Source: Metellina segmentata (lineage: Eukaryota; Arthropoda; Arachnida; Araneae; Tetragnathidae). From it: 64,000 nucleotides of DNA. Shown here in pieces: positions 34,788 through 47,515 of this stretch. The position numbers were made by a program, and so were the translations under genes. Location: the NCBI GenBank assembly GCA_947359465.1, contig OX375876.1, forward strand, positions 78,886,359-78,950,358. The letters run 5' to 3'. The notes beneath the pieces were generated by a model. The model did not search any database, was not told the DNA's origin, and worked only from the letters and a program-made list of their open reading frames with translations. Each line of letters starts with the position of its first letter. Within the stretch, counting starts at the first letter, position 1.

Positions 34788-36572
34788 TAAAGAGAAGAGA
34801 CAACGACAACAAAATAAAATAAGAAAAATCAGTCGTATTCTTGAATTGCATTACTTCTCATGTTACGCTTAAGAGCGGTATTTAAGGCTTGTGAATGGTC
34901 CAGACGAGTTAAATCGAGTATCGTCCAAGATAGGGAGTAAGTTGCAAAGAATAGAACAAGGATTAAACATTAGCCGTCGTTAGTCGCAATTTGCTCCTTT
35001 AAATTTCGTTTTTGACAACCTTGAATTTGGATTCAGCGGTCATTTTTGACGCCGAAATTTACAGGGTTGTTTTCACTCGTCCGACCTAAATTCCAACAGA
35101 TCAACCGCTCTTCCTTCAAACAATCCATAATCTTTACTTTTAAATCCCTTCGGGCCAAACTCCCAAGCCCACTTATTTTTAAATAGGAGCATCAAATTCC
35201 GATGTTAGTCCTGCGCAGCCTACAACTTTCAGGTTGCAAGCGAGCCATTGGCAGCATCTTAACATCACCGAAAAGCAGATTCGCGTTCCATCGCGAACAT
35301 ATATCGAATATTGCTCCAAACCGGGGCAACCTTGACCAGTCCACGAAGCCTAACCACGAGAGACGGACAAAATCGAAACCCCAGGACTTTGCAAATGAAC
35401 GGAAATCCCGGAAAACGGTATCGAATTCCCATGACAAATGTAACTCGCGGATCAGAAGCATCATCAAATAAGATAAAAATTCAGACGGTAGTCATCCCAT
35501 GGCCCGGAGTGAGACAATCCGGAAAAATAAATTCCGAATAGTCGGAGTGAAAGGGAATGTGGAGATCAAATTTAGTAGTGGCAACAGTTCCCGTTCACCC
35601 CTTCCCCCCGGTTTTCCCCCGATGCGCAGAACAGTTCTAGCAGAGGCGACGTCTTGAGCCTGGAATCGATACTGTAGCAACTGACCCAGCGAAGCAACCG
35701 AAGGCGAAGCACCTAGACAGAGAATAAAAAACGGGATAAAGTTTCATTCTTTCTTCGTTTTTATTTTTTAAGTGGAAAAAGTTAATTGGTTGCAATGTCG
35801 CAGTTTTTTTTTCTCGCAGTACAATGGGTTTAAAGCGGAAAGAAATCGACTCGGTACTTAGAGGAAAATAACGAGGTCTTTTCAGCCTTCGAAAATGCAG
35901 TAAAAATATAAATGGAATATTATTTTCCGACTTCGTTTCGCCTATTCTCCAGCACACAAACACCATTGCACGGTTTTTTCTCAGTACAGAAGAATTGGAG
36001 TAATTAGTTCCAAAAATATAACCGAAGCTCTTGAAGTTGAAATCTAATTAGAAAACGACTGTAATCTCATCGGTCCACATGTTCACATGTGGACCTTAAG
36101 TTGTGCCACTTGAAACCCAACTCATGGCAAAATTCTTTACTGTCCACACGGATTTACACACTAATATGCTAAAAAAAAACCTGCATATATAAAAATGAAA
36201 TGTTTAATCTAGAATATTTCGACTTAATTATCTGCTTTGTGTCAATCGCAAAATGGTCCCACATCTACCTGTGTGTAAGAATACAATACATTGCTGAACA
36301 ACTGATTACATTGCTATGTATGTATATCTATATATATTGAATACTCTTATAACGTATTGTAGTCGAAGTCACGCAATGGAATTGAGGTGTGGAGGTTAAG
36401 AAAAAGCTTTAAACCATATTGAATCAACATTATAAAAGGTAAAGAGAAAACAGGCACGCAGCCAATGAGATGTCCATGATCGAAATTCAAGCCATCTCTT
36501 ATGTATAACTGGTTACTTATTGAAATTATTGTACTTAATAGATATCTGCAGAGTTAGTTGTAACTAAATATA
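34788..36572. other. Unique sequence with GC-richer patch 35200-35700
   Basis: The GC-richer part has open frames on both strands, none recognisable. A short hairpin ggtccacatg-ttca-catgtggacc lies at 36072-36095. ORF 35637-35966 has no motif. Confidence 0.4.
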
Positions 36573-36839
36573 TTGATTAGTAGTCGACCACCCGTGACTC
36601 GAATTTCTATTGCTGTTGTTGGCAATGATACTATCAAAAATGCGGCAAAACACCACAAGGAGATTAAGATAACTTCGCTTTATGATTTAAAAAAGTACCA
36701 ATATTCTCCATTGATTTACACAGTTGTACAAAGGGAAAAAACGAATTTGATGAATACGTGGATAACAAATCTAGCAGGTGTGGTTGGTGCTCCGGACTCA
36801 GGTCCAACAGGCTGTGTTAAAATCCTGGTTTTGACGTAG
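36573..36839 (+). other. 88-codon ORF, unrecognised
   Basis: Starts MISSRPPVTRISIAVVGNDT. No domain, signal peptide or flanking splice signals. Nothing marks it as a gene or a transposon piece; probably chance. Confidence 0.15.
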
Positions 36840-39261
36840 CTGTTTGAGGCGTAGGTCCTGGTCTAATTATTCCACGCGTAACAGAAGATAACCGCAAAGC
36901 AGCAGCAACAACAAAAAATGCGAGGAATGCTTTATTTCAGAAACATATAATAGGTAAATAAGAAACAATCTAATTTTTGAAATAAGCTTGTATCAATTAA
37001 AGCTAAATTATTTTAACCTAAATATTTAATCACCTATCTACTAAATGCGATAATTTAATACTTAAATAAGTCTCACTTAATTAATTTAATACTTAAATAA
37101 ATTATTCATAAGAGAAATGGCTTCAATTTCGGGTTAAATATGGTTTAAGACTTTATCTTAACCACCACACCTCAATTGAATTGCATAACTTTGCCTGCCT
37201 ATTCAATACGTTATGCTCAAGTATGTGACAATACTAACTTTCATGAAAACGTATTCAGTTGTGTTCTAACACAAACAAGACAGATACGGAAACATTAATT
37301 TCGCAATCGACACAAAACAGATAATTTTGTAGAAAACATTCTTTGAATAAACATTTCATTTTTATTTATAAAGACAAATCTTTAAACTTGCCAAAACGTG
37401 AATCCGTGGTAACAATAAATAATTTTAGTCCAAATTGTACCACTTCGCAAAGTCTTGCGGATTTAGAGATAAAGAGAAGATGGCATGAATTGAACAATAT
37501 ATTTCAAATAATGGAACAGGTACAAGTAGATAGAAGTACATGAAAAAGCTAAGTCTCGTTGAAAGGGTTTTTTAAAACACGATCAATAAAACAGTTAAAC
37601 ACGGCTTCCCATTAGACTTCAACTTCGAAAGAATTGATCGCAAGTATCTAGAGAGAAAGGATTTTGAGGGCAAAGATTTAAAGAGAAGGTGGTATGAATT
37701 GAACAATATATTTCGAATAATGAATAGGTACTCATAATAGATGGAAGTAGTCGGGACAGCTAACTCCTGTAAAATGGTATTTTCGCACGATCAATTAAAC
37801 AGATAAACACTGTTTCTCACCAGACCTCAACTTCGAGACGACTGATCGCAAGCAGAGTTGCCTTGAATAAAGAAAGTACCTACAGCATCAGAAATGCTGA
37901 ACACAAATCCATATACAGAGGAAAACAGGTCCGATAAGCTCACCCTCTCCTGTCGGATTTCCGAGGCGTTCTCTGAATTTCCGGAATGAAAAGCCTCTCC
38001 AGAATGCTGCTTTATTTGTTTTATTCATAGCTGAGCAGGAAAAGCGGTATCGTAGCCTCTCAAGAATTCCTGCTGCCCCATAAGAATCGATGCTTTCTGG
38101 AAGACGACAAGCCCCAGAATTAAATCAGCCACACAACTGATAATGATACATCCTATATGCATCAAGACCTGCTTTTACGCTTGGATAAGCGGATAACATT
38201 AACCATAAGCGTAACTAGGGTTGTTGAAAGAGGGGGGAGGGGGTCCTCCCGAAAATTATGGACTATACCCCAGGAAAATGGGGAAGATTGAATTAATGAT
38301 GTTAATACGCTTAATATACATTAATTATTAATTGATTATATTAATAAGCATTCATTAATTAACACTTGATTTTTTTTTAAATCATAAATTATTTAATTTA
38401 TAGGTACAATATTTACCAGATGACTATATGGTGAATTTTAAAACTTATAATACCATTTAAATTAGAAATTGAAGCGTCGATTTTTTCTTCTTTTTCTCTT
38501 TTCGACTTCTTCGATTTAAACTTGATTTGCTTGAACGACGTCGGTAAAAATTCCGATTCTGACTCTGCCGCCTGAGTGCTCATAATTTTTAAAAAGTGTA
38601 TTAACTATATACTTGTGAATAACTTCCTTCAACTGTAATATTAATGATGAGATTAAGACATGAAATTATTCATCTGTGTTGGTAGAAATTTAAATAGAGA
38701 TATCACTGTTATAATGTCAACAAGAAGAAAAATAACTTATACTTTTGACAGTAACATTTCTAGTGAATCTTTAAACCAAAAAAGTCATCTCCCGAAAGTA
38801 TTTTTTAAATTCTAACATAATTGCATTAAATATGACGTACCTTTAAACTGCAATAATGCTTTCGCAGTGTTATTTTTAACACTCAATCATTTGCTAAAGC
38901 AAAAGTACAGAAGATGTGCTGCGGACTCTTCTGTACTTTTGAAACAAAACGAATCAAGAATTCTTGAGCTGACACAAGGAATGCCATAATGCTTTTCTAA
39001 CACGTTTAATAAAGCTGAACAATTGCAGAACTAAATGGCTAGTGTGATTGCATTGTAATCAATCAAGTCGCTTTAAAGAGCCACTTAAGGAATTCAGACT
39101 TCTAATAATATGTAGGCTGTTTGTTACAAAACCGTGATTATAAAGTGAAACTAGTAGAATTTATTGAGAAATAAATAAATGTATAAAGGAAATAAACCAC
39201 CAAAGATCTCCCTATTTATTAACGAGAAAGTATTGAGAATTCGACCCTTGTAGTACTCAGA
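36840..39261. other. AT-rich sequence with weak local repeats
   Basis: 37463-37870 contains two imperfect ~212-bp tandem copies (gagaagatggcatgaattga / gagaaggtggtatgaattga). 38205-38285 (gcgtaactagggttg, ggactataccccagg) resembles the left end of the 39262-40185 element. No gene found. Confidence 0.45.
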
Positions 39262-40185
39262 GTCATAGGCGTGACAAGGGTTGATGAATGAGGGGGTCAG
39301 TCCCGAGAAGTATGGACTGTACACCAATAAAAAAGGTGTAGCATCCTGAGACCTCTCAGGAAAAGTTTTGAATTTTTCTGTAAAGAATCACATGATATAT
39401 TAATAAATTTTTCGCAGTTTCATTGATAAAATTATTAAATATTTTGCGTCTAACAAATGTTAGTCACTTTCATTTCAAAAAAAGCCATTTTAAACAATTT
39501 TGTTTTATTGTATCATATATGAGAAACACATTGTTTGGTTTAACAAATTATTTAAGGACAGTCTTGAATTACGCTAAAACCCTGCTAATTCAAACCCCCT
39601 CCCTATTAACCCGAACCATCTGTTTTTAAAATTAGTAAAACAAAATATACGTTAGAGGAAAAAAAACATCGTTGGTAAAAATGCATACTTTTAGATATTT
39701 AGATAATCATTAAATTAAAAAGAATGGAAAAATCGTCACTAGAACTTCCATGAATTATTACATTTAAATAAAATTAAACAGTTTTTGTTATGGTAAATAC
39801 ATCTAAAAAATTTTCTAGTGTTTCCACATATTCTAAGTTAAACGTAAAAATCAAGTGAATAAAAATTTCACTTATATGCTGTGCAATTACTGATATTATG
39901 AGTGTAAAAATATATATATATTTTTTGCATAATCTAGTTTAAATATCCGTTAAGCTTAAAGCTACGATTGCTGACCCCTCCCCCCAACTCCCCCTATGAA
40001 CTAATATACAATTGTTTCATTGATTACATTTATTACACAAGTAAAACATTAATTAAAATTAAGTTAATGAATAGTTTAAGTAGTTATTAATAAAGGATTA
40101 ATTTGTAAAAAAATCATTATATATATATATTTTTTTAAAAAACATTTCGCAACTGAACTACTCCCCCCATGGTTATGCCTATGAC
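39262..40185. mobile_element. Possible 924-bp TIR element
   Basis: The left end gtcataggcgtgac and the right end, whose complement reads gtcataggcataacc, form a short inverted repeat around AT-rich noncoding sequence. ggggtcagtcccgagaag near the left edge recurs at 38235-38270. No TSD established. Confidence 0.35.
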
Positions 40186-40704
40186 ATTGACAAATCAGCG
40201 ATTTTGTTGACATTCATTTTTGATTAGTTTATTTGTTCATAACTAAAGTGAGGCAGTGTTTTACAATCCAATAGTTTCGTTGGAGCAGATAAAAGGGAAT
40301 GAATTCATTACAAACGACAGCGATAATACGTTTAAAATAGCAGCTATACACATTTGAATGAAAAAATGGAAGTAACTTCAACGCAGAATATTTACCGAAA
40401 TTGAATGAAGCAGCAAAATTTATTTGTTTAAATTGCATTAAAAATTCCTTTTAAGTTTCAAATAATGTCAATAATAGCAGATATTCAGCTAGAATGGAGG
40501 TTTTTTCCTTATTGAATGAAATTGAATAAAATCTGTCTAATGATACTACACATAGATGGTGATCTGAGTCTTAAAGTGGATCTCCAGCGAGCATGGCACG
40601 TGAATCGAACCAGGACCTGTTCTGAGGGCCAGATATTAACCTTTTGACGGCTAATTCTTGATTATTAGTGTCGTGAACTATTCTGACGCATCGCATATCT
40701 TTTA
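40186..40704. other. AT-rich sequence with tRNA-like SINE remnant
   Basis: 40575-40645 on the complement carries a box B GGTTCGATTCACG and looks like a SINE head fragment. The rest is unremarkable. Confidence 0.4.
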
Positions 40705-40706
40705 TA

Positions 40707-42212
40707 CAGGGTGGTCCCGAATTCATGGTACAAACTTTAATGGTAGGTACAGGACATTGTAACAATGATTTATTGTATAGGAATGTATAGTCGCAAGTGA
40801 CGCGGTGAGGCGAAAACAGGGGAAATAACGGCCGAAAGGAAAAACAAAGATTTTATTGAAAGCGTTGTTGACAAGTGTCATGTTTACAGTAATTGTTCAA
40901 AATTGCGTCCACCAGTATCGATACATGCTTGACAGCGTCGGTGGAGCGATTGGCGTACACGTTCAAAGATGCCTGGTATTTCACGCACACCTGCAGCAGC
41001 TACAGATAAGCGAGCGACGAGATCCTCATCTGAGTCAACTGGAGTCTCATAAACAAGATGCTAAACAAGATGTCCCCATAAAAAGTAATCGAGGCTCGAT
41101 AAATCGGGAGATCGGGGTGGCCAAGGGACTGGTCCACCACGCCCAATCCATCGAGTACCAAACGTGGCATTCAGGTAATTCCGTACATCAATGCTGAAGT
41201 GTGCTGGCGCCCCATCGTGCTGAAACCACATGCGGTTACGAATGGCGATCGGAACATCATGCAGCAGTTGTGGTAACACTTCTTTCAGAAAAATAAGATA
41301 GCTTCCGCAAGTGAGCCGCGTGGGTAGTAAGTATGGGCCAATCAAAAAGTCGTTCACAATACCAGCCCACACATTAATACTGAAACGTTGTTGAAACGCA
41401 TGTCGACGCGTTGCATGTGGATTATCGGTTGCCCACACATGGGAATTGTGCGCATTAAAGACACCCTCGCGTGAAAATGTCGCTTCATCTGTAAATAGCA
41501 CATAATCTACGAAATCCGGCTGCAACGCACATTGCTGCATCACCCACAGGCAGAAGTTCACGCGGCGAGGATAATCTGCCGGATTCAATGCTTGTACTTT
41601 CTGAAAATGGAAGGGGTGTAAGCGATTTTCGTTTAACACTCTGCATACAGTCTGATGACTCACACCTACGTCACGCGCAACAGTTCTTGTGCTTGACTCG
41701 GGTCTATCAGCCACAATGTTCAAGATGCTTTCTTCCAGCCTTGGAGTGCGTACAGCTCTTACTCGACCAGCGCCATGTCTGTTGACGTCGAACGCACCTG
41801 TTTCACAAAGTTGACGATGTAACCGTTGAAAAATTCTATGATCCGGCATTCGTCGATCAGGATACTCCGCGCGATACATTCGTAACGCAGCTCTGCCGTT
41901 ACCATTTGCACGGCCGTACATGTAATGCATGTCTGCTTTTTCTGCATACGTAAAGTCACCCATCGTCTACGGCAGCACAATTGTGAATGGCGCTTTTCCC
42001 TACTGCGATGCATCATGTTCAACAGCGGCTAGACATCTACTGCCCTCTACCGGCAATGATACCAACCGATCACTCCATTTCTCTTTCCTTTTATTTCCCC
42101 TGTTTACGCCTCACCGCGTCACTTGCGACTATACATTCCTATACAATAAATCATTGTTACAATGTCCTGTACCTACCATTAAAGTTTGTACCATGAATTC
42201 GGGACCACCCTG
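40707..42212 (-). mobile_element. Tc1/mariner transposon, near-intact, 122-bp TIRs
   Basis: TIRs 40707-40828 and 42091-42212 (cagggtggtcccgaattcat start) match with a single difference (gaaaac/gtaaac). TA lies immediately outside both ends (40705-40706, 42213-42214), the expected target duplication. The 1506-bp element holds one minus-strand transposase gene. High TIR identity points to recent insertion. Confidence 0.95.
40884..41963 (-). pseudogene. Tc1/mariner transposase with one in-frame stop
   Basis: The ATG at 41961-41963 opens 300 codons starting MGDFTYAEKADMHYMYGRAN. Features in order: N-terminal DUF4817-like block, a helix-turn-helix region (STRTVARDVGVSHQTVCRVL), FTDEATFSREG (first Asp), WFQHDGAPAHF (second Asp), GRGGPVPWPPRSPDLSSLDY (third Asp in SSLD). 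By my count 42 residues lie between the second and third Asp, longer than the D34D of classical mariners. A TAG at about 41061-41063 interrupts the frame within a 12-bp direct duplication (catcttgtttag). The same frame then continues about 58 codons to TAA at 40884-40886. Apart from that stop the gene looks complete. Confidence 0.9.
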
Positions 42213-42234
42213 TAGTACTAAGCAACGTCCTAAT

Positions 42235-42540
42235 TTTTCAAAAATTACTGTTCAACACTTGCGTTTCCTGATTAAAATTCGTTAAACGATGGAAATGAAT
42301 CAACGCATTTAGTTCACTGAAAATCTATTCATTTTTATTTCTGTCACATTAATAAAGGAAAACTACACTAGTGCAGAGTTTAATTTTACAAAAATTACTG
42401 TTTTACACTTGCGTTTCCTGATTAAAATTCGTTAAAAGACGGAAATGAATCAACGTATTTAGAACACTGAAAATCTATTAATTTTTATCTCTACGTCACA
42501 TGAATGAAGGAAATCTACACTAGTGCAGAGTTTATTTTAT
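42235..42540. repeat. 150-bp tandem duplication
   Basis: aaaattactg...cacttgcgtttcctgatt occurs at 42241 and 42391, with ~90% similarity through ctacactagtgcagagttta. It starts just outside the transposon's right end, so it belongs to the host site. Confidence 0.85.
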
Positions 42541-42672
42541 CAAGAGCATAAGTTTACTGCATTGAATTTAAACGAATAAAATTACAGAAATCGAATTCAA
42601 AAGAATCAATTCAAAGTTTGAAAAAAGATACATTAATATTGGCTTAAAAACGGATATAATTGATATAATCAC

Positions 42673-42985
42673 GGTAGGTAGTTGAATTAACGTCGCACTC
42701 GAAGAACTAGACGGTCTATTGACAACAGTCAGCCATCAATCCCGAAATGAAAGATCCGAGGACAACACCTCGTAATTTTGAATCACGATCAGATCACGGA
42801 AGTCAATACCTGAGCTAGCACCTCACTATACAAATTGCTATTCTACGCCAACGTGAAGACATTTGAAGTCGTGGCAGATTTAACGTGCACCACCTCCCAC
42901 GTACATGGCGGTGTTTGGTTTTTCGAACTCGAAACTCTAATGTTACCAATCCGCTACTCTACCAACTAAGCTACCGCGGTCCCTA
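42673..42985 (-). mobile_element. SINE S2, full-length
   Basis: The minus-strand head has A box TAGCTTAGTTGG (about 42961-42973) and a B box-like gagttcgaaaaacc. The body passes aattttgaatcacgatcaga and ends ggtaggtagttgaattaacg. This is the best reference copy for the family in the window. Confidence 0.75.
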
Positions 42986-45900
42986 CGAATATAATGGAGT
43001 CATTCAATGTGAACGGACTGGCTCGTATAAGAAAGCATCGAATTTACGTACAAGAAAACATGACAATTTCACCAATCCTAAAATAATGTAGCAACACCTA
43101 AATGTATATTCGTAACAAAACATAAAACAGATAATTTTACTTTGACGCAGAACATAACTTAATAACATGCATGCAGTCATTGCCCCAGTCAATTCGAACA
43201 AATCTAAGCAAGAGATTTTTCCGCTCTCAAATAACATTTAGAATAGTTAAAAGAATATCTCATCGAATTTCCTAAGCTCCACCAGGAAGCAAAAAGAACG
43301 TACGCTTGGAATAATAGAATTTAACCACATCAGATCCATTTGATATTGCGGTTAGAATTCTAATCGTCACGCGGGAATACGCCTCACAATAGACTTAATA
43401 CTTTAAGGCTTCCATTTCATTGCTGCCTCCTCACTCTATTCCAAGAGGGCGAAGATTAAAATGAGAGGGGCCTCTCTTTAATTACAGATGAGATTAGATT
43501 TTGGAAGAAAAGTATTTTCCATTACTTACTTCAACGCATTCGGAAGAAAATTGTTTTGGGAGCGGATTCCGATCTTGGATTGAATTTAAATTAAAGATAC
43601 AAAAAGCGCAACTTATTTAAGCGCTTCACAAAATACAGCAATTCGATGGGTTTTACTTCTTTGTGAAGGGAAAGGCGGTGCTTTTTAATCAATTTTTATA
43701 ACGCATTCTGAGGTACGCACAGAATAAAACATAAATGATTTTGTTTATAGGAATATTTCAAGTTAAAAATTTTAACTTTACTTCGAAAAAGCTATACATT
43801 CCAATTGAGATTTTAGTGCATATAAACTACATTTTTATCACTTTTAACTGTGCTTATTAAAAGGTCTTGTTTTCTATATTTCCTTCAATAGAAATAAAGA
43901 TAACTAGCAGACCTGCGTATAGTTTCTAAAATGCTGTCTATTGCTGACACAATGATACCACATCTGGTACCAATTTATAAATTCATTTGTAATGAATGTA
44001 AGCAATTGATATGTTCATTTCGGCCATCCAAGTGAGCTAATATTAATCAAAAATATAAAGCTATGTCCTATACTTCTTACTAGCGTTTATTAATGTTTCA
44101 AATATCTGCACGGCTAAAGGAGCACACACGATAGTAGTGTTATCACAATTAGCTTCTAAACGTTCATTTCAATTGTATCTCATTCACTTGTTCGAAGGTG
44201 ATTGGGTTTGTTTTGACATCTACACCTGTTTTCGCGCAAGTTGACACTTCAAGACATGTTCTATGCCAGATTACACATTGCCTTCCGTAATTAAACTGCA
44301 GAAAAGTTTCTTTAAAAGCGAGTACTCTTTCGTGCAGTTACAGTAATTATGTGCAGTTCGAAATAAACCTGTGGGAATAAATGCCATAGTGGCTGAATTC
44401 AAATCCACCTTGCTTCACTACCTTGTTCAAATGAACTTCTCCAAGGTCATCTGTCTTATCACTGTGGAGTTGCCTGTATTTTAAATCGAAAAAGAAATAC
44501 GTGTAGTGAGTGATTCTTGTTTCTAAGTTCCTGATCAAGAGTAATTGAATGAAAAAAAAACTTTATAAAAGGGTAAAGGGTCGGTCAGTAGTGATTTCAA
44601 CCAGATCCATTTGCTGACTCCAATATATAAGCAGAATTATTATAATCTGGTTAAGATAGAAACTAGCTAATTTTCATATTTGAAACTCCGTAGCATGTTT
44701 ACAGTATTGGATATTCAGTCATGATTCCAATTTATTATTTTACGTTTAATCATTTTGCTCACGTAAGAAAATCAAACTAGTTTTTCAAACTCCAACGAAC
44801 CCTTTTTCATTAATTGTTTGCCAAGACAAAAACTTGGCACAAAAAAAGATACGAGCATGTCGTTCCACCAAAAAAAAAATAGTTCTGCTTATACTTACGA
44901 GTAATTAAAACATACACCTGAAATCAAATGATATTGTTCGGCAACAAAGTTTAAGTTAATTGAAACAACCACGAAAACAAGATACTTCATTATATTACGT
45001 GTGAGAAATGCAGAAATAATAGGTCGCTTGTAAAAAAAAACGATGTGTACAGCCAAAAGATAAGATGAATGGACCTAAATATACTAGCAGGTGTGTTTGC
45101 AAAGAGAGAAACAGCATGTTTTGAATTCACACAAACCGGATAGAAAGAGTACAACAGAAGAAGCAGCTGACTTAACACTATTGGGATTTGTTTTTAGAAA
45201 AGTACCATATGATCAACGGTGATGAAAAGACTGAGTCATGTTGGGATTATTGAGGTCCAAAAATCAGTAATGGAGACGAGTCGTTTCTAAAATCAAACAT
45301 GGGGAGGGATGCATTTTACGTAAAATTCAAAACCAAACGCAATGGCTTGGGAAGATGTTTGAATGCCATGATGAATTTCCAAGCCATTATCTTAGTCATG
45401 TCCATATCAAATTGCAAGTGAATTCGGTTTTAATCTGACGTGGAAACCGAACAATGATACTGCATGGCTGCCAAAAAGCACTTCTGAAATAGTAGCATTG
45501 GTAGAATAAATTTTTAAAATAGTAACATAAAGTCTAAAAATAGTTGTAGTGTAGTCTAAAAATAGAAATCGTTTAGTAGTAGCATAGTGCAGAAACAGTA
45601 ATCGTTTAGTAGTAAGAAAAATAGTAGTTAAAAAAGTCGATCCCAGAGACCCAGATTTAAAAATATCAATTTTTAGTGAATCTACATATTGTACAAGGAC
45701 TAGAACAGTAGCAGGAATCAAAAAATCACATTAAGATAAAAATGGGTTTAAAGAGTTATCATTACTATGGAAATGAACAGCATTCAACAAGACATTTTTG
45801 AATTCAAAGGTTCAGCATTGGAGAGATTTGACAGTTTGCTCCTAAAAAGAAAGTAACTTTTCACGTAGAGAGGAGTTCTTACTCCAAAATCACATTTTTG

Positions 45901-46504
45901 AGTTGTGCCCAATGAGCGATAGATAAAACCTTCAATTTTTGATGATATTTGATTTGTAGACCTCAAATATCAGAATCTTGATTATTAAACACAGGATAAA
46001 TAACAAATCCACTGTTCTTGTGTAAACAAACGCATGGAAATAAGCACTCTCAGCAAACAAAACTTTTTAAAAACATTTAATTTTAAAATAAAAAATCAGG
46101 CATTTTAAGAAATTTAGGAACTTTGACTAATTCACTAATTTTCTGTCAAGACAACCGCGCCTCTATACGTATAAATCTCTTTATTATGAGCATTCTATTC
46201 ATCCATTTAATTCTATCTCTACAGAAACACATCCAATTACAGAGAACAAAAAATTTTTGATCGAAAACACGCAAGAAAAGAGACATTCACAAATACAGAT
46301 AGACAAAAGAAAACACTTCATTGAAACCAATTTATTTTTTGAGTCGAAATAAAAAACTTCAACCTCGAAAAAAGTGATACAGCATAAAAAATCTATAGTA
46401 AAATGGTTATATACATTATTTTCAAAGGCAAAAAATAATTTAATGTTTCTGAAGATAGATACCTTTGGAGGTTAAAAGAAATTAAAAAGGGCGAATATAT
46501 CAAT
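42986..46504. other. Long unique stretch, no gene recognised
   Basis: About 3.5 kb without repeats I can name. 43260-43520 is less AT-rich and may be conserved noncoding. A possible 52-bp minus-strand exon (acceptor ...aaatacag, open QLHSDKTDDLGEVHLNK, donor AAG|GTAGTG) near 44428-44480 is too weak to call. Confidence 0.4.
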
Positions 46505-47515
46505 TTATTTATAAGTCTATCCATTTACTTATAGGACAGTCTAATCCTTTACCAATATGACAATTGAATCTGCATCTATTTACTAATGACAGTCTGTATC
46601 TATTTACTAATGACAGTCTGTATCCATTTACTAATGACAGTCTGTATCCATTAACTAATGACAGTCCGTATCCTTTTACTAATATGACAGTCCGTATCCA
46701 TTTAATAATATGACAGTCCGTATCCATTTACTGATATGACAGTCCGTATTCATTTACCGATATGACAGTCCGTATCCATTTACTAATATGACAGTCCGTA
46801 TCCATTTACTAATGGCAGTCTCTATCCTTTTACTAATATGACAGTCCGTATCCATTTACTAATATGACAGTCCGTATCCATTTACTAATATGACAGTCCG
46901 TATCCATTTACTAATATGACAGTCCGTATCCATTTACTAATATGACAGTCCGTATCCATTTACTGATATGACAGTCCGTATCCATTTACTGATATGACAG
47001 TCCGTATCCATTTACTGATATGACAGTCCGTATCCATTTACTAATATGACAGTCCGTATCCATTTACTGATATGACAGTCCGTATCCATTTACTGATATG
47101 ACAGTCCGTATCTATTTACTGATATGACAGTCCGTATCCATTTACTGATATGACAGTCCGTATCCATTTACTGATATGACAGTCCGTATCCATTACTGAT
47201 ATGACAGTCCGTATCCATTTACTAATATGACAGTCCGTATCCATTTACTAATGACAGTCTCTATCTTTTTACTAATATGACAGTCAGTATCCATTTACTA
47301 ATATGACAGTCGGAATCCATTTACTAATATGACAGTCCGTATCCATTTACTAATATGACAGTCGGAATCCATTTACTAATATGACAGTCGGAATCCATTT
47401 ACTAATATGACAGTCCGTATCCATTTACTAATGACAGTCTCTATCCTTTTACTAATATGACAGTCCGTATCCATTTACTAATATGACAGTCGGAATCCAT
47501 TTACTAATTACTGTC
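46505..47515. repeat. 26-bp minisatellite, about 38 units
   Basis: The unit tccatttactaatatgacag tccgta is repeated in tandem for about 1 kb. Variants include 23-bp units lacking tat (left edge), ctgatatg, and cggaatcc types clustered at the right end. A 72-codon minus-strand ORF at 46509-46727 is a by-product. Confidence 0.95.

Noticed and set aside
35192..35467. 91-codon ORF, tryptophan- and arginine-rich
   Set aside because: Open frames exist on both strands of this GC-richer patch; no domain or splice support.
41588..41785. Plus-strand ORFs over the mariner elements (also 40856, 60401, 60653)
   Set aside because: Antisense shadows of the transposase reading frame.
44428..44480. 52-bp minus-strand micro-exon with plausible acceptor and donor
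   Set aside because: Too short and unrecognised; such signal pairs are expected by chance in 64 kb.
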